Shown here: positions 49,019-58,569 of the stretch, piece after piece | Numbering within the stretch: position 1 is the first letter of the stretch | Layout: each line of letters opens with the position of its first letter | NCBI GenBank assembly: GCA_040261275.1 | Contig: JBDQOI010000005.1 | Span: forward strand, 1-64,000 | Reading direction: 5' to 3' | Length of the DNA: 64,000 bases | Source: UBA8752 sp040261275 | GTDB lineage: Bacteria; Bacteroidota; Bacteroidia; Flavobacteriales_D; Sanyastnellaceae | Notes under the pieces: generated by a model | What the model was told of the DNA's origin: nothing | Databases searched by the model: none | What the model saw: only the letters and a program-made list of their open reading frames with translations | Made by a program: the position numbers and the translations under genes

Positions 49019-51238
49019 TCAGTTGGCCACCTCGCTCATGAACTTGATGCGGACGAGGCGGATCTCCTCTTCAGAATAAGCGTCCCCCATCTCCTCCATG
49101 ACCTCAGTCAAGGTCCCTTCCTGGCTTTCCATGAAGCATTCCCAGAGCTCCTCTACACTGTCCTCGTCGAGGTATTCCTCCAAGATGTAGTCCAGTCCCA
49201 CCTTCGTTCCAGAAGCGACAATGCCCTCAATCATCCCCAAAAGCTCATCTACAGAGCATTGCTGGGCGCCCGCAATGTCCTCGAGGGACATCCTGCGGTC
49301 CAACTTCTGGATGATGTTGACCTTGGATGCATTCCGCCCGGCTACACTTCTCACCACGGTATCTCCGGGACGGTCAATCCCCTCCTGCTCTACGTAATCT
49401 CGGATCAGCGCGATGAATGGCGCACCGAACTTTCGGACCTTGGAGGAGCCCACTCCATTGATGATGAGCAGCTCGTCCTCATTGCATGGATAATGGGTGG
49501 CCATTTCCTCAAGGCTGACGTCCGAGAAAATCACGAACGGGGGAAGCTCCAATCGATCTGCCTCCTGCTTTCGCAATCCTTGAAGCATGTCGAACAACGG
49601 CTGGTCCAGCGCCGCCATGGCAGAGGCCTCTCTCGTTTGGGTCACCCGCATCGGCTTGGGCCGATAGAGCGTGAAAGGCATGGGATTCTCAAGAAATTCC
49701 TCCCCCTTCTCCGTCAATGACAGCACACCGAACTCCTCGGTTTTCTTGCTGAGCAGTCCCGCCAGGGCAATCTGCCTGACGACTCCCGGCCATTCCTCCT
49801 CCTCAACGAAAGAAGCTCCGGTGCCCGAAAATTCCGCCACATTTTCCCCGGCATATGTGGAGGTCTCCTGTGTTTCGCGGCCCATGAGCACATCGCACAG
49901 GAAAGCGCTGCGATGGCGGCCCCCTGTAGCGCGGACCAGACGCAGCAGATGATGAACAGCGGCTTGTCCCTCGAAGGACTCCGGCGGATTCCTCGCATTG
50001 TCGTCCATGTCCCAGCCGGGACCCGTTGCCGCATCAAATTCCTCGCCGAAATAATGCAGGAGGTATTGCCTTCTGGATGTGGGCGTCTCCGCATAGCCCG
50101 CGACCTCTTGAAGCAACTGCATGCCGATTTCGCGTTCCGCAATGGGCTTGCCGGAAAGGAACTTCTCCAGCTTCTCCATATCCTGAAGACCATAAAAAGC
50201 GATGCAATGCCCTTCACCCCCGTCACGTCCTGCCCTGCCCGTCTCCTGGTAGTAGGCCTCCAGCGATTTGGGCATGTCGTAGTGGATGACAAACCGCACA
50301 TCCGGCTTGTCGATGCCCATACCGAAGGCGATGGTCGCCACGATCACATCGACATCCTGCATGAGGAATTCGTCCTGCCGACGCGACCGTTGGGCCGCAT
50401 CCATGCCGGCGTGGTAAGCCGCGGCCTTGACCCCATTGACCTTCAATGTGTCAGCGATCTCTTCAACTCTTTTACGGCTCAAGCAATAGACAATTCCACT
50501 CCTGCCCTTGTTTTCGAGGGCATGCTGCACCACTTGCTTCAGTGCGTCCTCCTTGGGTCGGACCTCATAGAAAAGATTGGCCCGATTGAAACTCGCCTTG
50601 AAGACGGCTGCGTCCAGGATGCCGAGGTTTTTTTGGATGTCGTGCTGGACCTTGGGTGTCGCCGTCGCGGTCAGGGCGATGACAGGAAACTGGCCGATGC
50701 TTTCGATGATTTCCCTCAAGCGGCGGTATTCCGGACGAAAATCATGGCCCCATTCAGAAATGCAATGGGCCTCGTCAATGGCGAAGAAACTGAGCCTAAC
50801 CGAGCGAAGGAACTCGGCATTTTCCTTCTTGTTCAGGGACTCGGGCGCCACATACAGGAGTTTGGTTCGCCCTGTGGCTACCGCCTCTTTCACGTGCACC
50901 ATCTCGTTCTTGCTCAATGAGCTGTTCAAGAAATGGGCGATGTCGGGATCATCACTGTGGCTTCGGATCGCATCGACTTGGTTCTTCATCAATGCGATGA
51001 GCGGACTCACCACGATGGCCGTTCCCTCCTTGAGCAGGGCGGGCAACTGGTAGCACAGTGACTTCCCTCCCCCCGTGGGCATGATGACGAAAACGTCCTT
51101 CCCTTCCATGAGGGTAGCGACCACCTGCTCTTGTTCCCCTTTGAACTGATTGAAGCCAAAAAACCGAGCAAGTCCTTCCTGAACGGAAGATCCGACCAAC
51201 GAAGCTGCATCCATAAAGGGGTCAACAGGCGTCTCCAT
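49019..51238 (-). CDS. recQ: ATP-dependent DNA helicase RecQ
   Basis: A 739-residue 3'-5' helicase. Walker A is PTGGGKS, the DEAH box is AIDEAHCISEWGHDFRPEY, and the GRAGRDGG motif VI is intact. A winged-helix RQC region and an HRDC domain (LFDMLQGLRKQEADRLELP) follow, plus a C-terminal helical extension. The zinc-binding part is odd: position 388 is Ser where the first Cys is expected, and 389-418 contain no Cys. It is divergent from kdsD with a 40-base gap carrying promoters for both. Confidence 0.92.
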   Translation of the reverse strand: METPVDPFMDAASLVGSSVQEGLARFFGFNQFKGEQEQVVATLMEGKDVFVIMPTGGGKSLCYQLPALLKEGTAIVVSPLIALMKNQVDAIRSHSDDPDIAHFLNSSLSKNEMVHVKEAVATGRTKLLYVAPESLNKKENAEFLRSVRLSFFAIDEAHCISEWGHDFRPEYRRLREIIESIGQFPVIALTATATPKVQHDIQKNLGILDAAVFKASFNRANLFYEVRPKEDALKQVVQHALENKGRSGIVYCLSRKRVEEIADTLKVNGVKAAAYHAGMDAAQRSRRQDEFLMQDVDVIVATIAFGMGIDKPDVRFVIHYDMPKSLEAYYQETGRAGRDGGEGHCIAFYGLQDMEKLEKFLSGKPIAEREIGMQLLQEVAGYAETPTSRRQYLLHYFGEEFDAATGPGWDMDDNARNPPESFEGQAAVHHLLRLVRATGGRHRSAFLCDVLMGRETQETSTYAGENVAEFSGTGASFVEEEEWPGVVRQIALAGLLSKKTEEFGVLSLTEKGEEFLENPMPFTLYRPKPMRVTQTREASAMAALDQPLFDMLQGLRKQEADRLELPPFVIFSDVSLEEMATHYPCNEDELLIINGVGSSKVRKFGAPFIALIRDYVEQEGIDRPGDTVVRSVAGRNASKVNIIQKLDRRMSLEDIAGAQQCSVDELLGMIEGIVASGTKVGLDYILEEYLDEDSVEELWECFMESQEGTLTEVMEEMGDAYSEEEIRLVRIKFMSEVAN

Positions 51239-51239
51239 C

Positions 51240-51247
51240 TAACTTTG
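51240..51247 (+). promoter_or_regulatory. Putative -7 element (TAACTTTG) for kdsD-tatC-lptB
   Basis: TAACTTTG matches TAnnTTTG exactly, 31 bases before the kdsD ATG. On the other strand TATATTGA in the same gap could serve recQ. Confidence 0.5.
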
Positions 51248-51278
51248 GCATCTTCAATATAGGTTACCTCTCTTCAAA

Positions 51279-52325
51279 ATGGACCTTTCCGTCCGCAAGG
51301 ATTTGCCAACATCCCCTGATTTAATGTCAGTGTCCCCCGATTCATCCCCTTGGCTGGATGCCGCACGCCGTGCCCTTCGAATGGAAGCGGAAGCCATCGC
51401 ATCCTTGGTAGACCGGGTCAATGGTCATTTCGAGCAAGCGGTCCGCGAGATACTGAACAGCACCGCAGACGGCGGAAAGCTCGTGTTCACCGGCATGGGC
51501 AAGAGTGCCGATGTGGCCCGCAAGACCGTGGCCACGCTGAACAGCACCGGCACCCCAGCCGCCTTTCTGCACGCTGCCGATGCCCTGCATGGCGATCTCG
51601 GCCTGGTGAACGATAGGGATGTGGTCATGGCCGTTTCCAAGAGCGGTGCCACCGGAGAGCTGCTCGCCCTGATGCCCATGCTCGCCGCACGGGAACTTTC
51701 CCTCTTGGCCATGGTGGGTAACCCCGATAGTCCCGTTGGACGGGCCGCCAAAGTTGTGCTCGACGTATCGGTGGAGCAGGAAGCTTGTCCCCACGACCTG
51801 GCGCCCACGGCCAGCACAGCAGCCCAACTTGCCATGGGAGATGCGCTCGCCATGGCGCTGATGGAAGCCCGCGGTTTCAGCAGTGATGACTTTGCGCGAT
51901 CCCATCCCGGAGGCAGCTTGGGCCGCAAACTGCTCCTGAAGCTGGGGGATCTTGTCGATGAAAATCCACGCCCTTCCATCGCAGGCCATGCGGGTCTGAG
52001 GGAAGTCGTCGTGGCCGTTTCCGCCGGGAGGGTGGGCGCCGCAGCGGTATTTTCCTCGGACCATCCAGAGGAACACCTGGCCGGCATCATCACCGATGGC
52101 GACCTGCGCCGCGCCCTAGAACGAGATCCCGAATCCTGGTCCCGCCTTACCGCAGCCGACGTGATGCAGCCCCATCCGCACAGCCTTCCTCGGAACACCC
52201 GTGCCATCGAAGCCTTGGACTTGCTCGAGAAGCACCGAATCTCTCAGGTTATCGTAACCGACGAAAACGGGAACTTCGCAGGATTCGTTCACCTGCACCA
52301 GCTCATGAATGCCGGGATCCGTTGA
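51279..52325 (+). CDS. kdsD: Arabinose-5-phosphate isomerase (KdsD/KpsF)
   Basis: A 348-residue enzyme making D-arabinose 5-phosphate, the precursor of Kdo in LPS. A SIS domain at about 50-190 has VFTGMGKSADVARK, NSTGTPAAFLHAADALHGDLG and SKSGATGE. Two CBS domains fill the last 130 residues (GIITDGDLRRALE). The ATG at 51279 is used; the protein has a 20-residue extension before the core. It is followed by tatC and lptB, the usual order beside recQ in this phylum. Confidence 0.93.
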   Translation: MDLSVRKDLPTSPDLMSVSPDSSPWLDAARRALRMEAEAIASLVDRVNGHFEQAVREILNSTADGGKLVFTGMGKSADVARKTVATLNSTGTPAAFLHAADALHGDLGLVNDRDVVMAVSKSGATGELLALMPMLAARELSLLAMVGNPDSPVGRAAKVVLDVSVEQEACPHDLAPTASTAAQLAMGDALAMALMEARGFSSDDFARSHPGGSLGRKLLLKLGDLVDENPRPSIAGHAGLREVVVAVSAGRVGAAAVFSSDHPEEHLAGIITDGDLRRALERDPESWSRLTAADVMQPHPHSLPRNTRAIEALDLLEKHRISQVIVTDENGNFAGFVHLHQLMNAGIR

Positions 52326-52341
52326 CCCGTTGACCTGAACC

Positions 52342-53208
52342 ATGTCACCACAAGGACAGGATAGCGGCGGAAGCGAGATGGGCTTCATGGACCACCTCGA
52401 GGAACTGAGGCGGCGCCTGTTCTTCGCCCTGCTGGGCATCATGGCCAGCGCCATCACCCTCTTTGTAATGAAGGACTGGGTGTTCGATCGATTGATTTTC
52501 GCGCCGAGAAACCCGGACTTCATCACGTTCAGGGCTTGGTGCGCCCTGGGCCACCTGACGGGAGCGGGGGACCGGCTGTGTGTCACCGAGATCCGCTATG
52601 AGCTCATCAATACGACCATGCTCGGAAATTTCTCCGCGCACATCCTCGTCTCGGCCATCGGTGGATTCATCCTGTCCTTTCCGTGGACCTTTCACCAGAT
52701 CTGGCGCTTCATTCGGCCGGGTCTACACGGGACCGAGGCGCGGTCGGCCCGCGGGGTTACCCTGGCTTCCACGCTCCTCTTCTTCATGGGTGTGAGCTTC
52801 GGCTATTTCGTCATCGCACCGTTGAGCCTCCAGTTCCTCGGGCATTACGAAATCGGCGACGTGCAGGCACGGATTGCCCTCATGAGCTACATGAAAACCG
52901 TGGCGAGTATCACGTTGGCTGCGGGATTGATATTTCAGGTTCCCGTAGTGGTTCACTTCTTGGCCAAACTCGGCTTGGTGACCCCCGCGTCCCTGCGCAA
53001 ATTCCGCAAGCACACCTTGGTGGTTACCCTCATTGTGGCCGCCATCATCACCCCGCCGGACCTCACGAGTCAGATTCTCGTCGCTCTCCCCGTACTGGGG
53101 CTCTACGAAATTGGCATTCTGCAGGCCCGCCGCATACAGCGCAGGGAAGAACGTGCGTTCCAACGCGAGGGCAACCGCCCAACCGGCTCCGACACCCCCG
53201 AAGAATGA
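52342..53208 (+). CDS. tatC: Sec-independent protein translocase TatC
   Basis: A 288-residue membrane protein with six helices. MGFMDHLEELRRRLFF is the conserved N-terminus, where Glu binds the twin-arginine signal. FPWTFHQIWRFIRPGL and the FGYFVIAPLSLQFL segment match the family. An insertion (52-75) between helices 1 and 2 is longer than in E. coli. tatA is not in the window. Its stop overlaps the lptB start (ATGA). Confidence 0.93.
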   Translation: MSPQGQDSGGSEMGFMDHLEELRRRLFFALLGIMASAITLFVMKDWVFDRLIFAPRNPDFITFRAWCALGHLTGAGDRLCVTEIRYELINTTMLGNFSAHILVSAIGGFILSFPWTFHQIWRFIRPGLHGTEARSARGVTLASTLLFFMGVSFGYFVIAPLSLQFLGHYEIGDVQARIALMSYMKTVASITLAAGLIFQVPVVVHFLAKLGLVTPASLRKFRKHTLVVTLIVAAIITPPDLTSQILVALPVLGLYEIGILQARRIQRREERAFQREGNRPTGSDTPEE

Positions 53209-53999
53209 AACTGTCCGCGGACCTCATCGTGAAGCAATACGGTCGCCGAAAGGTGGTGAACGAGGTCTCATTTGAGGTCCGGACAGGAGAGGTGGTAGGG
53301 CTTCTCGGACCGAATGGTGCAGGCAAGACGACTTCCTTCTACATGGTCACCGGTCTGGTGCGCCCGGATGAAGGCAAGGTCACCTTGACCGGAGAGGGTG
53401 GGGAATCACAGGACATCACCCGTGAGCCCATGTATCGCCGCGCCCAACGCGGCATAGGATACCTGCCACAGGAACCTTCTGTTTTCCGGAAGCTGAGTGT
53501 AGAGGATAACATCATGGCGGTTTTGGAACTGCACCGGCCCGATCCGGATGACCGTCGCCGCCGACTCGAAGAGTTGCTGGACGAATTCGGTCTGCTGCAG
53601 GTTCGCAAGAACCGCGGTGACGTGCTGAGTGGGGGGGAAAAACGCCGGACCGAGATCGCACGGGCCTTGGCGGCTGACCCTCGTTTCATCCTGCTCGACG
53701 AACCATTTGCCGGTGTGGACCCCATCGCAGTGGAAGACATCCAACAGATTGTCAGTCAATTGCGCACCAAGGGCATCGGAATTCTCATCACCGATCACAA
53801 CGTCCAAGAAACCCTGCACATCACCGACCGCGCATACCTGTTGTTTGAGGGGCGCATTCTCAAAGCGGGCACTGCGGAAGAGCTGGCTGCGGACCCCCAG
53901 GTCCGCAAGGTCTACCTCGGCCAGAACTTCGTGTTGCGCAGCGCCTTAGCTGACCCCAACGACGGCCCTGTGACAGGGGAAAAGGACGTTGAGGTCTGA
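53205..53999 (+). CDS. lptB: LPS export ABC transporter ATP-binding protein LptB
   Basis: A 264-residue ABC ATPase that powers LPS extraction with LptF and LptG. Walker A is GPNGAGKTTSFY, the signature is LSGGEKRRTEIARAL, Walker B is FILLDEPFAGVDPIA, and the H-loop is ITDHNV. DPIAVEDIQ is typical of LptB. A short C-terminal tail (about 20 residues) is extra. lptC lies 30 kb away (22145). Confidence 0.94.
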   Translation: MKLSADLIVKQYGRRKVVNEVSFEVRTGEVVGLLGPNGAGKTTSFYMVTGLVRPDEGKVTLTGEGGESQDITREPMYRRAQRGIGYLPQEPSVFRKLSVEDNIMAVLELHRPDPDDRRRRLEELLDEFGLLQVRKNRGDVLSGGEKRRTEIARALAADPRFILLDEPFAGVDPIAVEDIQQIVSQLRTKGIGILITDHNVQETLHITDRAYLLFEGRILKAGTAEELAADPQVRKVYLGQNFVLRSALADPNDGPVTGEKDVEV

Positions 54000-54005
54000 C
54001 CGCAA

Positions 54006-54605
54006 TCAAGCGTCCCCTGCTCTGCGGGAGAGCAATTCGGCCACGTACTTCCCGACAATATCAAATTCGAGGTTCACATGGTCTCCCGGGACCAATGCGT
54101 GAAATCCAGTGTGCTCCCAGGTATAGGGAATGACGGTGATGCTGAAGCGGTCAGCTGCGGCGTCCACCACCGTCAGGGAAACCCCATTGACCGTAATGGA
54201 CCCCTTCGAGACTGTAACATGGCGGTCCTCTGCAGCATGGCGGAAGCTCAGATTCCATGAACCTCCGCGGTCATCGATGGACAACACCTCCGCCGTCGTA
54301 TCCACATGGCCTTGGACGATGTGACCATCCAAGCGACCTCCCACGCGGGTGCAGCGCTCGAGGTTGACCGACTGGCCCTCCTTCCAAGCGCCCAAGGTTG
54401 TGCGTTTGAGTGTCTCCTCCACGGCAGTGACCGTGTACGTGTCTCCGTGGATTTCCACCACGGTCAAACAAACCCCGTCATGTGCCACGCTCTGGTCCAC
54501 CTGCAATTCAGAAACGATGCCGGCTTCGAAGGTGAAATGGCGATTGGTCCCCTCATCGCGGATGCTCCTGATGCGGCCCATGCATTCAATGATACCCGTA
54601 AACAT
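54006..54605 (-). CDS. ribE: Riboflavin synthase alpha subunit
   Basis: A 199-residue enzyme joining two lumazines to give riboflavin. It begins MFTGIIE, the invariant family start, and has two repeated lumazine-binding domains (HDGVCLTV in the first, NGVSLTVV in the second). Full length. It is convergent with lptB (6-base gap) and lies 9 bases downstream of the adhesin gene on the same strand. Confidence 0.95.
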   Translation of the reverse strand: MFTGIIECMGRIRSIRDEGTNRHFTFEAGIVSELQVDQSVAHDGVCLTVVEIHGDTYTVTAVEETLKRTTLGAWKEGQSVNLERCTRVGGRLDGHIVQGHVDTTAEVLSIDDRGGSWNLSFRHAAEDRHVTVSKGSITVNGVSLTVVDAAADRFSITVIPYTWEHTGFHALVPGDHVNLEFDIVGKYVAELLSRRAGDA

Positions 54606-54614
54606 GATTGATTT

Positions 54615-57311
54615 TCATTCTTGGCCGGGGGACAGCCCGTCCAGCATTTGTATGCTCCCGGAGAATCGCTCGGGTACGATGCCCTCGAGTCGCCGGGTGT
54701 AGGCAATGCAGGTATAGTGATACACTCCGTCAGCGCATGGATGGCCTTGGGCCTGATGGGTTCCGTCCCATCCGAGATCGGGGTCTGTCGCTCGCCATAC
54801 TTCCTCGCCCCATCGGTTGAAGACCCGGAAATCCACGCTGTCCACAAATTTCCAAGGGAAGGGGTGGAACTGATCGTTCGCACCGTCCAGATTTGGCGTG
54901 AAGACGTTGGGCAAGAAATAGAACGGGCAATTATCGGTGCAAACGGTGTCGACGAGGGGGCTCTCATTTCGTCGCAATACCCCGTCGGGACCGGGCATGA
55001 GACTGTCCAACGCCGTCACGGACCAGCATCCTGCAATGGACCCTCCCCATTCCGACGCCGGCAAGACCAGAACAGTATCCCCGCTTGTGTCCCACTCCGA
55101 CCAGAACTCCAAGGGCGCATCCACACTGTCGCTGCGGTACAGCCGGTACGACATGACATCATCCGCACAATCGGGGGCATACCACCGAACGGTCACCGTC
55201 TCCTCCACACAATCGGCTTCTACATCGAACGCGGGCGGACACGGCGGCTCCATGTCATAGGGTGTAGCGCACCGGATGGCACTCCAATTCTCGATGGGGT
55301 CCAGGATATCGGAAGCCCCATAAGTACCCAACGTCCGCACCCGGTAACAGTATGGCGTTCCATTCACCAACCCCGTATCCACGAAGGTGGGTACCGATGC
55401 GGTATCCAACCATTGGAGGGTGCCGTCTTCGAGGACGCGATGAAACACCCAGGCCGTATCGGCCCATGGTCGACCCGAAGGCACCTCCAACGCCACGCGG
55501 TTGTCTCCTGGGCCCGTCAGCAATTCGGGCACAGGGGCCGCCGCGCTCGTTCCGATCACATCTTCTCCACTCCAGGCGGTCACCCTGTAGCTCCAGATGG
55601 GAACCTGACTGTCGATTCCGCCATGCTCCAGCAACGTGTCCAGGTTGCCCAGAGCGGGGTCCGGACCGACTTGACCGATTTCCGACCAAGGGGTGCCTCC
55701 CGATGGGCGCGCCTCGATGGAATATCGATAGGGCCCGGGAAAGGCCTCCGCGGTATCAGCATCTGACGGCGGAGACCACCTGACCTGCACCAATCCACTT
55801 GCCAAATCAGGCACTTCCACTGAAGCCCCCGTCATGACCGGGACGCCCTTGTTGATTTCGGCGCAGGCCTCGGGTCCGAAACGGCTTCGCGCGCCGTTGG
55901 GCATGACCGCGACGATCCGATAGCAGTAGCGCGCCCCGTAGCTCGAAGCATCAAGGTCGAGGTAGGCATTGCTTCCCAACCCTTGCACGAAGGCCACTTG
56001 CTGGTAACCTGCCTCCGGCGGAATACCCACCGTGCAATAAGAGGGGTCAGGAAAGCCCGGACCTATCTTCCGGTGCACCTCATACCCTCCGACAGCGCGT
56101 TCCGCGAGGGTATACGAATCGGTGCAAGGATGAACGGGCCAGTCGATTTCAACCGCATTGCCAATGGGGGTGGCCTCGGTGGAGGAGACCGGACGGGCGA
56201 TGACCTTCACGGAAACAGTGGCGACATCACTCAAGGGCGTGAAATTGTCATCCGTCGCCTTGAAAACCAATTGATATGGAGCCTCTCGCACCGCATCGCA
56301 GCCGGGCACCCATGAGAATGAGCCCTGTTCCAGAAAGGGGTTCCAATTGAACGTAGCCGCCGGATCCAATGCATCCACGGGACCGCCTACCACCGTGACG
56401 ACAACGTCATCTCCGTTCGGGTCAGAGGCGCTGACCTGGAATCCAATGCTGGAACCCTGTAGCACGCAAGTGTCATTGGGGACGACGACGACAGGGGGTA
56501 CATTGTCGCATACGGCCACATTGATCTGCATGTCCCTGATGACCTCACCGACCATAATCCAAACGCCCTCCACCTCGCGCCACTCTCTGATTCTGAGCGC
56601 CATATTGAATTCTCCCGCCATGCCCGGCACATCCCAAACGACGGTTCCGGTCAAGGGTTCCACGTAGAAATCCCCTCCTGCACCTTCTACTTCGTTGGGC
56701 TGCACGAACCCTTGGATGGGCAGGCACTGAAACCCGGCGCAGGATACCAGGTCGTAGGTCAGAGAATCCCCATCGGCATCAAATGCCCCGGGATTGTGTT
56801 CCCATCGCTGGTTGATGCAGGCATTCTCCACGGCAGGTGACAGGAGAATCGGACTGTCATTGTGACCCGCCTGCGGATCGATGATCAGCAATGCGGAAAT
56901 GCAGAACGGCACATCCACGGAGACGGGAATATTCTCGATATCGGCGTTTCGGTTCGGGTCTTCGACTACCAGGCTGTACACCCCTGGACCCGGGTAGGTA
57001 TGGAGCCCTTTGTACAGGTTCAGGCGAATGTCATTCCCGATGATCTCCCCGATGAAAAAACCTCCCTGATCCACAGGGCCATTGACGCGGGGCAGGCTGT
57101 CCTGTATGTCCAATTCGCCCTCGTCTCCCCAACGGATGTTCAAGTAGGGACGGTCTGCCACCACGGTAGCCCGGGTGTAGGTCGTGATGGTCACCTCGTA
57201 GGTCGACCCCGAAATGTGGCGGTAGGTAATCTCCCCGGCACGGTTGTGCGTGGCGGCTGCCTCCTGGGCCAAGGACAGGCCGAAGAGCAACAGAGGGAGA
57301 ACGAATCGCAT
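54615..57311 (-). CDS. Secreted adhesin with a type B T9SS C-terminal sorting domain
   Basis: An 898-residue exported protein. The signal peptide ends about LSLAQEAA, and the mature start THNRAGEITYRHISG is common in Bacteroidota surface proteins. The middle holds an Ig/cadherin-like region and several fibronectin type III-like units (about 385-790, with GYEVHRKIG, YCYRIVAV and YCYRVRTL). The last 100 residues (799-898) form the CHU_C/type B sorting domain: FLPNVFTPNLDGANDQF, FNRWGEEVW, GWDG, ADGVYHYTC. It should be exported by T9SS. It is rich in paired Cys. Ligand and role are unknown. Confidence 0.9.
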   Translation of the reverse strand: MRFVLPLLLFGLSLAQEAAATHNRAGEITYRHISGSTYEVTITTYTRATVVADRPYLNIRWGDEGELDIQDSLPRVNGPVDQGGFFIGEIIGNDIRLNLYKGLHTYPGPGVYSLVVEDPNRNADIENIPVSVDVPFCISALLIIDPQAGHNDSPILLSPAVENACINQRWEHNPGAFDADGDSLTYDLVSCAGFQCLPIQGFVQPNEVEGAGGDFYVEPLTGTVVWDVPGMAGEFNMALRIREWREVEGVWIMVGEVIRDMQINVAVCDNVPPVVVVPNDTCVLQGSSIGFQVSASDPNGDDVVVTVVGGPVDALDPAATFNWNPFLEQGSFSWVPGCDAVREAPYQLVFKATDDNFTPLSDVATVSVKVIARPVSSTEATPIGNAVEIDWPVHPCTDSYTLAERAVGGYEVHRKIGPGFPDPSYCTVGIPPEAGYQQVAFVQGLGSNAYLDLDASSYGARYCYRIVAVMPNGARSRFGPEACAEINKGVPVMTGASVEVPDLASGLVQVRWSPPSDADTAEAFPGPYRYSIEARPSGGTPWSEIGQVGPDPALGNLDTLLEHGGIDSQVPIWSYRVTAWSGEDVIGTSAAAPVPELLTGPGDNRVALEVPSGRPWADTAWVFHRVLEDGTLQWLDTASVPTFVDTGLVNGTPYCYRVRTLGTYGASDILDPIENWSAIRCATPYDMEPPCPPAFDVEADCVEETVTVRWYAPDCADDVMSYRLYRSDSVDAPLEFWSEWDTSGDTVLVLPASEWGGSIAGCWSVTALDSLMPGPDGVLRRNESPLVDTVCTDNCPFYFLPNVFTPNLDGANDQFHPFPWKFVDSVDFRVFNRWGEEVWRATDPDLGWDGTHQAQGHPCADGVYHYTCIAYTRRLEGIVPERFSGSIQMLDGLSPGQE

Positions 57312-57417
57312 GGGCTTCGAAAGGTAACCTCCCTAAAAACCAACAAATAGCAGAGAAGTGCAAAAATTCAGATGGAACATCGAGACTTTCTCGAACCCAA
57401 TCGGACCGAGCCGGCGC

Positions 57418-57425
57418 TAACTTCG
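57418..57425 (+). promoter_or_regulatory. Possible -7 element (TAACTTCG) before pdxA
   Basis: TAACTTCG fits TAnnTT(T/C)G but lies only 5 bases before the pdxA ATG, which would make the transcript nearly leaderless. The call is weak. Confidence 0.25.
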
Positions 57426-57430
57426 TAGAT

Positions 57431-58498
57431 ATGGCGAAGAGCAAGCCCGTTCGCATCGGTATCAGCTGGGGAGACCCCCATGGCATTGGATCGGAATGCA
57501 TTCTCAAAGCGTTCGACGATCCTCGGATGTTCGATGAGATGCTGCCGGTCGTATTCGGAAATACCGAAGCCCTCAGAAAGCAGGCGGATGCCTTCGATGT
57601 GAAACTTGAAATCCGGAGTGTTTCGGATGCCTCCGAAGCCAAGCTCGGCGGACTGTCCTGCGTAGATATCGCCCCCTCCTTCCCCGATCCGGATTGGGGT
57701 AAACCCCACCCCAATGCCGGCGAGTTCGCGCGTTTGAGCCTCGAGAGCGCAGTGGATGCCCTGGCAGCGACGAAGGTCGATGTGCTGGTCACCGCTCCCA
57801 TCAACAAGGACACCATACAGAGCAACCAGTTCAAATTCCCAGGCCACACGGAGTACCTCGCAGACAAAGCCGGAGTCAAGGACGTTTTAATGATCCTTGC
57901 ATCGGATGCGCTGAAGGTCGGCGTCGTGACAGGGCATGTGCCGCTCAAGGATGTCTCCTCGCATCTTTCAAAAGACCGGATCCTCAAATACGGCCACCTG
58001 CTTCACGACAGCCTGTCCCGCGACTTCGGTGTGGTCACTCCGCGAATTGCGGTGCTGGGCTTGAACCCCCACGCCGGGGACAATGGCCTCATCGGCGAAG
58101 AGGAAAAAACGATCATCTTGCCTGCCGTCCGTGCACTTCAGGAGCAGGGACTGAAGGTCAGCGGTCCCTTTGGTGCGGATGGGTTTTTTGGAGGCGGTGA
58201 TTTCAAGCACTTCGACGGCGTGCTCGCCATGTATCACGATCAGGGTCTCGTCCCTTTCAAAAGCCTGTCCTTTGGGCAGGGGGTCAATTTTACAGCAGGT
58301 CTGCCCATCGTCCGAACGAGCCCCGACCATGGGACCGCCTTTGATATTGCAGGCCAAGGAAAAGCCGATGGCCAGAGCCTTCGCGCCGCGTGCTGGATGG
58401 CTGCCGATGTTCGGAAGCAGCGCCAGGAGCACCGTGAGATGACGGCAAACCCCCTTGAAATCGCACCGTCGAAGCAATGGGAGCGGGACCGCTTCTGA
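57431..58498 (+). CDS. pdxA: 4-hydroxythreonine-4-phosphate dehydrogenase
   Basis: A 355-residue enzyme of pyridoxal phosphate synthesis. It begins KPVRIGISWGDPHGIGSE, with VTAPINKD, FPGHTEYLA (metal His), MYHDQGLVPFK (metal His) and SPDHGTAFDIAGQG (third metal His). Length fits the family. It is divergent from the adhesin gene and upstream of the DUF177-rpmF-fabH run. Confidence 0.94.
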   Translation: MAKSKPVRIGISWGDPHGIGSECILKAFDDPRMFDEMLPVVFGNTEALRKQADAFDVKLEIRSVSDASEAKLGGLSCVDIAPSFPDPDWGKPHPNAGEFARLSLESAVDALAATKVDVLVTAPINKDTIQSNQFKFPGHTEYLADKAGVKDVLMILASDALKVGVVTGHVPLKDVSSHLSKDRILKYGHLLHDSLSRDFGVVTPRIAVLGLNPHAGDNGLIGEEEKTIILPAVRALQEQGLKVSGPFGADGFFGGGDFKHFDGVLAMYHDQGLVPFKSLSFGQGVNFTAGLPIVRTSPDHGTAFDIAGQGKADGQSLRAACWMAADVRKQRQEHREMTANPLEIAPSKQWERDRF

Positions 58499-58536
58499 AC
58501 CGTAAACATCGCGGTCGGGGATTGCACTGAAAACCG

Positions 58537-58544
58537 TACCTTTG
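58537..58544 (+). promoter_or_regulatory. Putative -7 element (TACCTTTG) for DUF177-rpmF
   Basis: TACCTTTGC matches TAnnTTTG exactly and lies 25 bases before the DUF177 ATG. A TTG at 58522 is closer than the usual -33 spacing. Confidence 0.6.
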
Positions 58545-58569
58545 CCCCCCCTCAAAGCTAGGGTGACGC

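Noticed and set aside
51350..53999. Alternative plus-strand frame (52683-53999) joining tatC and lptB as one protein
   Set aside because: The first part is an out-of-frame reading of tatC; only the LptB part is real and it starts at 53205.
57312..57430. TACCTTTC on the minus strand (57319-57326) as the adhesin promoter
   Set aside because: It would place the transcript start 1-3 bases before the ATG, and a competing TATTTG stretch is equally weak, so no promoter was called.
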